Source of the DNA: an uncultured Bacilli bacterium | GTDB taxonomy: Bacteria; Bacillota_I; Bacilli_A; RF39; UBA660 | Assembly (NCBI GenBank): GCA_934090685.1 | Contig: CAKOJN010000001.1 | Location: 124,001 to 188,000, forward strand | Reading direction: 5' to 3' | DNA: 64,000 nt | Shown: positions 16,724 to 25,375 of the stretch, in pieces | Layout: every line of letters starts with the position of its first letter | How positions within the stretch are numbered: the stretch's first letter is position 1 | Translations under genes and position numbers: made by a program | The notes under the pieces: model-generated | Told to the model about the DNA's origin: nothing | The model's database searches: none | The model's input: the letters and a program-made list of their open reading frames with translations, nothing else

Positions 16724-17908
16724 TTAATTAGCATATTTAAAAATTTCATCTCTTTTTTTAAGAGCAGAAATTAAATAATCAATTTCTTCATAAGTATTAT
16801 AAAAATATAAACTAATTCTAACAGTATCTTCTTTATTGTCACCCATCTTAGCACAATGTTTACCACTTCTTACACATATACCTAAAGTATTCAAATAAAG
16901 TCCTAAGTCACCTGATAAAACTCCATCAATATTAATAATAACTGTACTACCTTCACAATCTTTATTATATATTTTTACATATGGAATACTTTCAAGTTCT
17001 TTAATTAAATATCTTCTTAAATACTTTTCTTGTCTTTCTATATTATCCATACCTATTTCATTTAAAAACTTAATTGTTTCACTAAAACCAACAATACCAC
17101 TTATATTAGGTGTCCCTGATTCAAATCTATAAGGTATTTCTACTAATTCTAAAGAGTGTTCATTATAATTTAAATTCATTCCTCCTCCATAAGTAAAAGG
17201 AATCATTTTCTTTAATAGTTCATATTTTCCATATAATACTCCTATTCCTGTTGGTCCACACATTTTATGTGCTGAGAATGCAAGAAAGTCTATGTCCATA
17301 TCTTGTACATCTGTTTTTATATGAGGAACACTTTGAGCACCATCTACCACCACTAATATTCCATACTTATGAGCAAGCGAAATTATACTTTTAATATCTC
17401 TTTTATCTCCACTAACATTAGTTATATGAGCAAGTGATATAACTTTAGTCTTAGAAGTTATTTTTTCTTTTATATCATCAATACTTAATTTTTCATTTTT
17501 AGAATCAACAAATACTATTTTAATTTTCTTTTTAACTGATAAAATTAACCAAGGTAATATATTTGATGCATGTTCACTACTTGATAAAATAACTTCATCA
17601 TTATCTTTTAAATAATTTAAGAAAAAACCAAACACAACTGTATTTAATGAATCAGTAGTATTCTTAGTAAATATAATCTCATCTTTACGTTTAGCATTTA
17701 TAAACATTTTAACTAAATCTCTAGTATAATCTATTTCATCATCAACTTTAAAACTAATATCATAGTCCCCTCTATGTGAATTAGCATTATAGTCATAATA
17801 ATATTCATTCATTTTATCGATCACTCTATAAGGTTTAAATGTAGTCGCAGCATTATCAAAATATACAATATTTTTTTCTTTCATTGGAAAATCATTTTTA
17901 TTCTTCAT
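16724..17908 (-). CDS. sufS: Cysteine desulfurase-type aminotransferase (SufS/CsdA family)
   Basis: PLP enzyme that mobilises sulfur from L-cysteine for Fe-S or other pathways. 394 aa. FDNAATTFKP start, SSSEHASNILPW, PLP lysine in FSAHKMCGPTGIG near residue 214, catalytic Cys in VRSGKHCAK near 345 (group II loop). TAGGTGAGG precedes the ATG. No sufCDBU genes adjoin it, so it may serve a separate role; the assignment to SufS over other class V enzymes is by motif. Confidence 0.88.
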   Translation of the reverse strand: MKNKNDFPMKEKNIVYFDNAATTFKPYRVIDKMNEYYYDYNANSHRGDYDISFKVDDEIDYTRDLVKMFINAKRKDEIIFTKNTTDSLNTVVFGFFLNYLKDNDEVILSSSEHASNILPWLILSVKKKIKIVFVDSKNEKLSIDDIKEKITSKTKVISLAHITNVSGDKRDIKSIISLAHKYGILVVVDGAQSVPHIKTDVQDMDIDFLAFSAHKMCGPTGIGVLYGKYELLKKMIPFTYGGGMNLNYNEHSLELVEIPYRFESGTPNISGIVGFSETIKFLNEIGMDNIERQEKYLRRYLIKELESIPYVKIYNKDCEGSTVIINIDGVLSGDLGLYLNTLGICVRSGKHCAKMGDNKEDTVRISLYFYNTYEEIDYLISALKKRDEIFKYAN

Positions 17909-18014
17909 TTTACCTCACCTATAATAAATTATTCAATCAAATTAAAATTACTTATAATAAACATAATAATTGAAGTTAATAATATTTTAATATATAATAT
18001 AATTGGTGATAGAA

Positions 18015-18377
18015 ATGGATTGTATATTTTGTAAAATAATTAATAATGAGATACCTTCATATACATTATATGAAAATGATAAAGTTAAATGTATATTAGA
18101 TGTTAATCCTAATTCAAAAGGACATACTCTTATATTACCTAAAACTCATTGTAAAGATATAAATGATATTGATTTAGATACCCTAACTGAAATAAATAAA
18201 GCAAGTAAAATAATTGTTGATTTAATTAATGAAAAGTTAAACCCTAATGGTATTAAGTTAGTTCAAAATAATGGTTCTTTACAAGAAATAAAACATTATC
18301 ATTTACATATAATACCTAGTTATAATAAAAAAGATAATATTAATGTAGAAGAAGTGTTTAATTTATTAACTAAATAA
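18015..18377 (+). CDS. HIT-family nucleotide hydrolase/transferase
   Basis: 120 aa. Starts MDCIFCKIINNEIPSY with the zinc-like Cys pair common in bacterial HIT proteins, and ends with the triad motif KHYHLHIIP (HxHxH) near residue 98. Acts on nucleoside phosphoramidates or dinucleotides. ATG 18015 chosen with GGTGA at 18005-18009. Confidence 0.93.
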   Translation: MDCIFCKIINNEIPSYTLYENDKVKCILDVNPNSKGHTLILPKTHCKDINDIDLDTLTEINKASKIIVDLINEKLNPNGIKLVQNNGSLQEIKHYHLHIIPSYNKKDNINVEEVFNLLTK

Positions 18378-18406
18378 TTGAGAGATTTAGATTTTTATTG
18401 TATAAT
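18378..18406 (+). promoter_or_regulatory. Promoter of the 18435 gene
   Basis: TTGAGA (18378-18383), 17-bp spacer, TATAAT (18401-18406), directly after the HIT stop codon. Confidence 0.7.
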
Positions 18407-18434
18407 TAATCTTAGATGAAAAGGATGTGTATTT

Positions 18435-19568
18435 ATGGATAATAAAAAATTAATAATAATAGGTTCATCTGTTATTGGTGTGATTGTATTACTTTTAATA
18501 GTATTATGGTTAGTATCAATATTTGGTGGTAAAAAACTAACATATGAACAAGCAGAAGAAAAAATAGTTAATGCAGCAGATAAATATTATAAAGATAATC
18601 CTGCGATGTTACCTGCATCAGATGGAGATTATAGTTTATCTTATCAAACACTTGTTGATGCTGGATATATCAAGCCATTAAGTGAATTATTAAAAGATGG
18701 AGATAAATGTTCGGCTGAAGTTACAGTTAATGCTCAAAATAGTGCATACTCTTATATAGCATTTCTAAACTGTCCTGGTAACTATGAAACTAAAGAATTA
18801 AGAAGTGTTTTAACTAATTCAGTAGTTACATCGGGTGAAGGTCTTTATAATACTAATAATGGTACTTATTATTATAGAGGTGAAAATATTAATAATTATA
18901 TTATTATTGGTATGAGTGGAAATGAGAAGAAAGAAAAATCTGTTACAGGTAGAATAATGAGTATTGAAAGCGATGGTACTATTAAAGTGAAACTTGATAC
19001 TAAAACTGAAAATACTTATGTATGGGATGACAGATACAATGAAACTAAGTTAGGCAATGATGGATATAATATATTTGAAAAAAGCAGAATTAAAGATACA
19101 TTAAAAGCATTAGAAACTGAAAATAAAGATGATTCTGATACATTAATTTTAAGTAATAAAGTTAAATCTAAATTAGTTAGTAAAAAATTATGTATTGGTA
19201 TTAGAACTGAAAGTGATACTTCTAAAGATGGAAGTACTGAATGTAGTGTTTTAAGTACTGATACTTACCTATTCTCATTAATGACTCCATATGAATATAT
19301 GAGAGCAAGTATGGATGAGAATTGTAAAACTTTAAATGACTTATCTTGTTCTAATTATAATTATTTAGCAGGTTATAATCAGGGATCAGAATGGTTGTTA
19401 ACTGCAACTAATCAAAATAATTATAAAGCATATGCATTTACTGGTACTGCATTAAATTTATCAAAAGCATCTAATTCAAAAAGATTAAGATTTATTGTTA
19501 GTTTAAATAAACATACTTTCTATAAATCAGGTACTGGTACTTCTACTGATCCTTATATAATTAAATAG
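18435..19568 (+). CDS. Hypothetical membrane-anchored surface protein
   Basis: 377 aa. One N-terminal membrane helix (residues 5-30) with most of the protein outside. The YYYRGENINNYIIIG segment near residue 140 matches a pattern (Y-x-G-x-x-x-NNY) that recurs in large secreted or pilin-like proteins of related gut bacteria; the C-terminal half has the SEWLLT and RFIVSL features of that group, and four Cys that could pair. No enzyme motif. RBS AAAGGATG. Function unknown; probably an envelope protein. Confidence 0.6.
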   Translation: MDNKKLIIIGSSVIGVIVLLLIVLWLVSIFGGKKLTYEQAEEKIVNAADKYYKDNPAMLPASDGDYSLSYQTLVDAGYIKPLSELLKDGDKCSAEVTVNAQNSAYSYIAFLNCPGNYETKELRSVLTNSVVTSGEGLYNTNNGTYYYRGENINNYIIIGMSGNEKKEKSVTGRIMSIESDGTIKVKLDTKTENTYVWDDRYNETKLGNDGYNIFEKSRIKDTLKALETENKDDSDTLILSNKVKSKLVSKKLCIGIRTESDTSKDGSTECSVLSTDTYLFSLMTPYEYMRASMDENCKTLNDLSCSNYNYLAGYNQGSEWLLTATNQNNYKAYAFTGTALNLSKASNSKRLRFIVSLNKHTFYKSGTGTSTDPYIIK

Positions 19569-19570
19569 TT

Positions 19571-19599
19571 AAAAAAAGATTCGAAATGAATCTTTTTTA
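19571..19599. terminator. Bidirectional terminator
   Basis: AAAAAAGATTC / GAATCTTTTTT arms around a 5-nt loop, serving both convergent genes. Confidence 0.85.
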
Positions 19600-21360
19600 T
19601 TGTCCTTTTGTAAACCAAGATGAACCAATATGAAAGTTACTAGAATTAGGAGTAGGATCTGGCTTATCTATTTTAGTAAATATTGGTATATTAAATGCAT
19701 TACCAAAACATAACGCAACACCAGGTCTTAATGTTTTTAATTTATCAACATCAGCAGTAGATATACTATGTGTTATATTTCTAATAATATCTAAATCATC
19801 AGGATGGAACATTCTAAGTACTATGTAATTTGAACATTGACTTAATGCAGTATTAGAAAGTTCACTAGGTCTTTGTGTAATTAATCCGAGAACTGTACCA
19901 TACTTTCTTCCCTCTTTAGTAATTCTATCAAAAATATTATAACCAATAGTTTCTATATCAGTATCATTTTGAACATATCTATGTGCTTCTTCAAGAATTA
20001 TTTGAACACAGAAGCCATCTGTTTTATGTTTGAAAATAGAATAATCAAAGAATAATTTAGAGAATATTTTTGTAAGCACCTTAGCAAATCTTTCATCAAC
20101 ATAATTCAAGTTAAAATTAACTATTTGTGCTTTCTCACCCATAGGTGTTGTAAATAATTTTTTAATGTATTCTTCTTTACTTATATACTCTTCTACATCA
20201 AAATAACAACCATAATCTCCATTTATAATAGATTCTAGTCTTACTTTAAGTATATTGTTAACATCATAAACTTTATCACTCTTTAAAACACCCTCACTTA
20301 TAAGTGCAAATTCAAATGCATTTCTTAAATCTTTTAAAGTAAATTTTTCTGGTTTCATATCTTTACTTAAAACCAACTCTTCATTAACAAATTGTTCTAA
20401 GTATTCAACTACTAATTGAATAGTATTTATTTTACCAGTATTGTCTATATTCATACATTGTCTTAGTGTTCTAATATATCCTGGTTGTATAATTTTACTT
20501 TCTAAATTAATGTCTTTTGTATAAAAACTAGATAACACAGCGACTACTTGATCTCTTAATTGAGCTGGTCCTTTACCACTAGATAAAATATCTAATATTG
20601 CTTTTGCTATAATATTGTTTTTAAATCCTATTATTTTATCTTCATCTTCTGTAAATAAATATACATATTTTAATGCCTTTTCAATAATAGGAATTTGAGC
20701 AGGACTAGTTATTCCTAAAAGTAATGCTAAATCATCAACCTCTAAAAAATATGGTGGGATTTTTACTATTTCATATTTAGTATTAGTAATATCAGTTGTT
20801 AAACTTTTACATCTACAACTATTAGTTTGATTAATTTTTTCTAAAGCAGGATGATATTCACCATATACATCAAATAATACTATATTAGCATTTACTGGAA
20901 CATATTCTCTTCTGTAAAACAAGTTTTGGAATATTCTTGCTATACTACAACTCTTACCACTACCAGTATTTCCTATAACAGCAAAATGATTAGAGAAAAA
21001 GTCATCAATATTTGCTGATACATTAAATCCTTCATATATTAAAGATTTACCAATATAAAGATCTGTATCACTATCAACCTTTTGATTTCCAACTAGCGCT
21101 ATTACTTCATCCTTATTAACTATTCTTATAGTTGCAGTATTAGTTGGTTTATGAACTATACCACTATTAAAAACACCATTAACAAATTCTCCTACCATAA
21201 CACATTCTATAATATCAGCATCTATTTTAGATATTTCACATACTATTTTATATTTCTCTTCAAATACTATATGAACACCTATCAAAGATGCTTCTACTTT
21301 ATGAGCATTATTTTCAAGTATAATAATTTGATCATATATAGATAATATTCTTCCAAACAT
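19597..21360 (-). CDS. HerA/DUF87-type DNA-translocating ATPase
   Basis: 587 aa. N-terminal HAS-barrel-like beta domain (residues 1-110), Walker A GNTGSGKS at 130-137, insert of variable helices, Walker B VQIILEEAHRY near 455, sensor/arginine-rich GRKYGTVLGLITQRPSEL near 487. This matches the HerA/VirB4-like hexameric ATPases that pump or unwind DNA, usually with the nuclease NurA or, in defence islands, with SIR2 or other effectors. No such partner is next to it. AAGGAG lies upstream of the ATG. Confidence 0.85.
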   Translation of the reverse strand: MFGRILSIYDQIIILENNAHKVEASLIGVHIVFEEKYKIVCEISKIDADIIECVMVGEFVNGVFNSGIVHKPTNTATIRIVNKDEVIALVGNQKVDSDTDLYIGKSLIYEGFNVSANIDDFFSNHFAVIGNTGSGKSCSIARIFQNLFYRREYVPVNANIVLFDVYGEYHPALEKINQTNSCRCKSLTTDITNTKYEIVKIPPYFLEVDDLALLLGITSPAQIPIIEKALKYVYLFTEDEDKIIGFKNNIIAKAILDILSSGKGPAQLRDQVVAVLSSFYTKDINLESKIIQPGYIRTLRQCMNIDNTGKINTIQLVVEYLEQFVNEELVLSKDMKPEKFTLKDLRNAFEFALISEGVLKSDKVYDVNNILKVRLESIINGDYGCYFDVEEYISKEEYIKKLFTTPMGEKAQIVNFNLNYVDERFAKVLTKIFSKLFFDYSIFKHKTDGFCVQIILEEAHRYVQNDTDIETIGYNIFDRITKEGRKYGTVLGLITQRPSELSNTALSQCSNYIVLRMFHPDDLDIIRNITHSISTADVDKLKTLRPGVALCFGNAFNIPIFTKIDKPDPTPNSSNFHIGSSWFTKGQ

Positions 21361-21488
21361 AGTAAAAACTCCTTATTATTCTATTAAAAATTATAACAAG
21401 TTTTAAAACACTTTTCAATAAGAACACATTAATTTATATTTTATTAAGAATAACATTTGTATCTTTTACCAATTTTTTTAAAATAAAT

Positions 21489-21514
21489 TAAAAAAATAGA
21501 GATTTCTCTCTATT
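21489..21514 (-). terminator. Terminator after the BspA-repeat gene
   Basis: AATAGAGA-GAAA-TCTCTATT hairpin and U-run on the minus strand. Confidence 0.8.
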
Positions 21515-22817
21515 TAACTATAAATGTAAGACCAGATGGTTTATCACCACTATTATTAAATTTATCAGCATCAACTTGTGTTCTTGCATATCCAGTTGTT
21601 GCTTGACTGCCAAAAAACATATAACTCATATCAGTTACACTTGAAGTATTAAAACTACTTAAATCTAAGGTTGTTGCTCGACTATCTTCAAACATTTCAA
21701 ACATATGAGTTACTTTTGAAGTATCAAAATTACTTAAATCCAACGTTGTTGCTTGACTGCCAGCAAACATTCCAGCCATATTAGTTACGTTTGACGTATT
21801 AAAACTACTTAAATCCAACGTTGTTGCTTGACTGCTAGCAAACATTCCACCCATATCAGTTACGCTTGAAGTATTAAAACTACTTAAATCTAAAGTTGTT
21901 GCACGATTACCTTCAAACATAGAGTTCATATCAGTTACTTTTGATGTATCAAAACTGCTTAAATCTAAAGTTGTTGCACGATTACCTTCAAACATAGAGT
22001 TCATATCAGTTACTTTTGATGTATCAAAACTGCTTAAATCTATTGAAGATGTTTTACTATTATAAAACATTCCCATCATATTAGTTACGTTTGACGTATT
22101 AAAACTACTTAAATCTATTGAAGATGCTTTACTATTATAAAACATCAATGCCATAGAAGTTACTAATTTACCATTTATACTACTACATGGTGCTTCTGTC
22201 ACTGCATCAGTTGACTCTTTATCAGTTAATTCTACATGAAATGTATCAGTTGATACATTTGTTAGTGTAGTATAATCAATGTAATCTTGTTTATAATGAT
22301 ATGTATATTTTCCCATTTGGATTGCATCTCCTGCATTTATATCACCATCATATGTACATGCTTTACCTACTGGTTTTGGATCAGTTCCATCTTTTGTAAT
22401 TGTTGTACTTGCGTCACATTTATTTTGTACGTATTTGCCTTCGTATACATCATTAATATCTAATTTTGATATATCTTTACTTCCATCATAAAATAAATAA
22501 TAATTATTATCGCCTATCTTCATGGCAGTTATTTTACCTTTATTATCTACTTGAATACAATATTTTAATTCATTACCTGTCATTTCTAATTTAGTATTAT
22601 CTTCACTGCTTACGTATGATAATTTATTTCCTTTTAAATTTTCCGAAATATATTTTTTAGATACCTCTCCGTATATTTCTTTTGCTTCTACTAAAAATAT
22701 ATTTTTCTTTGATGAATTATACATTTTTAATACATTTGGAAGTGCTATTATTACTAATATTGCAAGTATAGCTATTACTGCTAGTAACTCTACTAATGTA
22801 AATCCTTTATTTTTCAT
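21510..22817 (-). CDS. Surface protein: type IV pilin-like leader plus BspA-type (DUF285) repeats
   Basis: 435 aa. Starts MKNKGFTLVELLAVIAILAI, a class III prepilin signal (cleavage after Gly5, Glu at mature position 5). Residues ~40-150 form a pilin-like middle; residues ~215-410 hold about eight 25-residue units of the form MFxGSxATTLDLSSFxTSxVTDM, the BspA/DUF285 pattern found in adhesins. The C-terminus is GLTFIVK, with no sorting signal. RBS AAAGGAG. Expression is probably phase-variable (see promoter at 22860-22891). Confidence 0.85.
   Translation of the reverse strand: MKNKGFTLVELLAVIAILAILVIIALPNVLKMYNSSKKNIFLVEAKEIYGEVSKKYISENLKGNKLSYVSSEDNTKLEMTGNELKYCIQVDNKGKITAMKIGDNNYYLFYDGSKDISKLDINDVYEGKYVQNKCDASTTITKDGTDPKPVGKACTYDGDINAGDAIQMGKYTYHYKQDYIDYTTLTNVSTDTFHVELTDKESTDAVTEAPCSSINGKLVTSMALMFYNSKASSIDLSSFNTSNVTNMMGMFYNSKTSSIDLSSFDTSKVTDMNSMFEGNRATTLDLSSFDTSKVTDMNSMFEGNRATTLDLSSFNTSSVTDMGGMFASSQATTLDLSSFNTSNVTNMAGMFAGSQATTLDLSNFDTSKVTHMFEMFEDSRATTLDLSSFNTSSVTDMSYMFFGSQATTGYARTQVDADKFNNSGDKPSGLTFIVK
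21886..22035 (-). repeat. Two identical 75-bp coding repeats
   Basis: 21886-21960 and 21961-22035 are the same base for base; each encodes one 25-residue BspA unit. Flanking units (about 21640-22130) are diverged copies. Identity of two neighbours points to recent unit duplication by slippage or recombination. Confidence 0.95.
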
Positions 22818-22859
22818 TTTATCTTACTCCTTTACTATTACTTTACTTAGTATACTTGC

Positions 22860-22891
22860 ATTATAACATAGTCACCCCCCCCCCTAGTCAA
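22860..22891 (-). promoter_or_regulatory. Promoter with poly-G tract in the spacer (phase-variable candidate)
   Basis: Minus strand: TTGACT (22886-22891), then A, ten G (22875-22884), TGACTATGT, then TATAAT (22860-22865, extended TGTTATAAT). The spacer is 20 bp; loss of three G would give the optimal 17 bp. A run of ten G/C in DNA of about 27% GC, exactly between the two boxes, is the layout of known slippage-switched promoters. Confidence 0.85.
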
Positions 22892-22925
22892 TTTACATGT
22901 GCTTGACATTTATAACAATGTAAAC

Positions 22926-22947
22926 AAAAAGCATCGTTGTAGATGCT
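22926..22947 (-). terminator. Terminator after the toxin-like gene
   Basis: AGCATC-TACAAC-GATGCT hairpin plus U-run on the minus strand, over the stop codon. Confidence 0.7.
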
Positions 22948-23389
22948 ACTGTTCTATTAAATCTGGATTTATAGATATTATTTCTTCTCTATCCATATAA
23001 ACAATTTTTTCATCTTGAATATAATTATTCAATTGATAATTCTTATATTTACTTAATGCAATATTTAATTTTTCTTTACTTAATTTATCAGTTGTTCTTC
23101 TTTTTTTAATTAATTCAGGAATATTATCAAGTTTAAATACGTTATTCATTTGCATATAACTATTTTGAAATATAACAGTTTCAGGCGGATTACTATTTTC
23201 TATTAAATGATTATATCTCAAAAGTGCATGATAATAGTTATCTTCATCAACATGGTCTAAATGTGCAACTTCTATGACGTTATTTTCTTTATCAATATCC
23301 ACAACTAACAATGGATGTTCTTTATCAGCAATAACTCCACTTTTGTTAAAGCGTATTTTCAACCATATTACTTGACCGATTTCAATCAT
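22946..23389 (-). CDS. Panacea-associated toxin candidate (PemK/MazF-like N-terminus)
   Basis: 147 aa. Opens with IGQVIWLKIRF and HPLLVVDID, the strand pattern of PemK/MazF-like SH3 barrels, followed by a helical C-terminal half. Its start overlaps the end of the upstream Panacea gene by 8 bp, so the two are made together. By position it is the toxin of the pair; RNase activity is inferred from fold resemblance only. Related small proteins occur next to SocA/Panacea genes in other Firmicutes, as far as I recall. Confidence 0.6.
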   Translation of the reverse strand: MIEIGQVIWLKIRFNKSGVIADKEHPLLVVDIDKENNVIEVAHLDHVDEDNYYHALLRYNHLIENSNPPETVIFQNSYMQMNNVFKLDNIPELIKKRRTTDKLSKEKLNIALSKYKNYQLNNYIQDEKIVYMDREEIISINPDLIEQ

Positions 23390-23876
23390 TATTATACAAT
23401 TTTATAAAATCCGCACACAACTCTTTATAATTTTCTTTTTGACTATCCACATTCATTAATTGATCACTTTTAGAATAATAACTATGTTTTTTAATCCATT
23501 CCTCATCTTGATGTGATATTTCTACTAATACATCTAAAGGAGCAGGTTTTAATAATTTATACATTTTTTCTACAAAAGGTTTAACTGTTTTTTCATCTGA
23601 AAGTGAATAATGATTTTTGTTTTTTCTTAACTCACCATAACTATTTAAAATCTCATCTATTACAGCACCATTGTCATAAGCATACATATTTTCATTAAAT
23701 AATTTTTTATCATATAATGAAATATACATCATTTGCATAATATGCAAATATTTATTTAATCTAACTTTACCTGCTAGTGTTTCTTTACCGTTTAAAGTAA
23801 TTGGTTCATAGTGAAACACTTTGTCTTCAGTATCCAATGATAAAATAAACTTTGCTAATTCTTTAACATTTTCCAT
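23382..23876 (-). CDS. Panacea (SocA-like, DUF4065) antitoxin
   Basis: 164 aa. Contains the Panacea fold hallmarks: KVRLNKYLHIMQMMYISLYD near residue 40, YAYDNGAVIDEILNSY near 65, and a C-terminal PLDVLVEISHQDEEWIK near 120. Panacea domains neutralise many unrelated toxins (PanT) by direct binding. Start at ATG 23876, 6 nt after GGAGGTGA; an ATG five codons earlier lies inside that RBS. An extended -10 (TGATATAAT) lies 25-35 bp upstream of the RBS. Confidence 0.8.
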   Translation of the reverse strand: MENVKELAKFILSLDTEDKVFHYEPITLNGKETLAGKVRLNKYLHIMQMMYISLYDKKLFNENMYAYDNGAVIDEILNSYGELRKNKNHYSLSDEKTVKPFVEKMYKLLKPAPLDVLVEISHQDEEWIKKHSYYSKSDQLMNVDSQKENYKELCADFIKLYNND

Positions 23877-23950
23877 AATTATCACCTCCATTGTAATTAT
23901 ATTATATCATGTGTTGTTCTATTATTATACACTATTTAATTACTTTTTCA

Positions 23951-23978
23951 ATACAAAAGCAAAGAATTTCTCTTTGCT
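23951..23978 (-). terminator. Terminator after the cohesin/cadherin-like gene
   Basis: AGCAAAGAG-AAA-TTCTTTGCT hairpin followed by TTTGTATT on the minus strand. Confidence 0.75.
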
Positions 23979-25314
23979 ATTTATCACTTAAATCAAAATC
24001 ATCCTCTAGTGACGAATCATCATCTATCTCATCTGATTCTTCATCTATTTCTTCTTCATCACTTTCATCAATATCTTCATCTTCTTCAGTATCATCGTCT
24101 AATACATTAGTTAAATCTTTTGTTTTTTCTAAGTCTTCTTCTTTATTTTTCTTTTTCTTATTTTTAATAATTAAGAATACTATTAAACCAATAATTCCTA
24201 ATCCTAGTACTACTAAACCTACTATTAACAAAGGACTTGTTTTTTTCTTAACAACAGCTACTACATCTTTTTCTATTGTTATTGTATATTTTTTTGTTTT
24301 AGCACCATTTCTAACTTCTATAATTATATTGCTTCCATTTTGTAGATTTTGATTACCTTTAATAGTATATTTTGATTCAGTATTAACAAGTTCAATATTT
24401 ATTTTTAATGAATATTCATCTTTTATTTTTAATTTGTATTCTAATACATTTGGATCAAATTTTATATCATATCCTTCTACTTCTAAAGTATTAATATCAC
24501 AATCTGTATCGGTACTGTCATATTTAACAATTAACTTATAATCAATAGAATCTCCTTCACTATTAGAAACAGTAATAATAAACTCATTATCACCATTTTT
24601 CAATTCTTTTTTCCCAACATTTGTAACAGTAGTACCACTAACACCTATACCTCTAATATCCACTGTTTTTTCAGTTGAAGTATATTCATATTCATACTTT
24701 TTACCGTCAAAGTCTTCTATTTTAGTTCCATTAATAGTTATACTTGATAAGCGAGGCTCTATTATCTTCTTAATCTTTATAAATGAATTTACTTGTCCAC
24801 TACATTCTGAATAAGCATTCTCTGTATCTGAAATAACATATTTAAATGAACCGCTATCATTATCACCACTTGCCATTAAGGATAATTTTGTACTTGTTTC
24901 ATTAGTGTTTTTTACTTTAAAACTAATACTTGCTACTTTAATAAAAGAACCTTTATTATCACTACTAGTAATATATTTACTTTTATTCTTAGTTGATATA
25001 TCTAAGATAATAGTATTGTATTTTGAGTTATCATTACTAACTATTTCTTTTCTTACACTCTCCCAATTATAGTAAGACTTAACTCCACTATTAATTTCGG
25101 GATCTAATACATTTGGATCATATTCTATTTCATAATGTATTCCATATAATGTATTTTGATCAGTACCAGTTGTACCTAAATTATATGTAACTGTATCCCC
25201 TACATTAACTGTTTGACTACTTTCAAGTTCAGCATGACATGTATTAGTATCTGCTTTTACAAATGGTATAAAAGTTATTAATAAACTTAATAATAAAACT
25301 ATTTTCTTTTTCAT
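23977..25314 (-). CDS. Surface protein with cohesin-like and cadherin-like domains, acidic cytoplasmic tail
   Basis: 445 aa: signal peptide (1-22); cohesin-like beta domain (about 30-180, VNVGDTVTYNLGT and YEIEYDPNVLD); two cadherin-like beta-sandwich units (about 190-275 and 280-350, the second CDINTLEVEGYDIKFDP); a membrane helix (about 360-382); a basic stop-transfer KNKKKKNKEE; then ~50 residues made mostly of Asp and Glu. The acidic tail faces the cytoplasm. ATG 25314 follows GGTGAATAAT; the GTG four codons earlier is within the RBS. Confidence 0.75.
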   Translation of the reverse strand: MKKKIVLLLSLLITFIPFVKADTNTCHAELESSQTVNVGDTVTYNLGTTGTDQNTLYGIHYEIEYDPNVLDPEINSGVKSYYNWESVRKEIVSNDNSKYNTIILDISTKNKSKYITSSDNKGSFIKVASISFKVKNTNETSTKLSLMASGDNDSGSFKYVISDTENAYSECSGQVNSFIKIKKIIEPRLSSITINGTKIEDFDGKKYEYEYTSTEKTVDIRGIGVSGTTVTNVGKKELKNGDNEFIITVSNSEGDSIDYKLIVKYDSTDTDCDINTLEVEGYDIKFDPNVLEYKLKIKDEYSLKINIELVNTESKYTIKGNQNLQNGSNIIIEVRNGAKTKKYTITIEKDVVAVVKKKTSPLLIVGLVVLGLGIIGLIVFLIIKNKKKKNKEEDLEKTKDLTNVLDDDTEEDEDIDESDEEEIDEESDEIDDDSSLEDDFDLSDK

Positions 25315-25375
25315 ATTATTCACCACTATAATAATATCACATTAATATAATAAATATTATCACTTTTTGTAATAT

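Noticed and set aside
21590..22170. CRISPR-like array
   Set aside because: The 75-bp units are in-frame coding repeats of a BspA protein with no unique spacers.
23909..24352. Ser-rich plus-strand reading frame
   Set aside because: It is antisense to the acidic tail and membrane helix of the 23977-25314 gene; GAT/GAA codons read backwards give Ser/Phe runs. No RBS or promoter.
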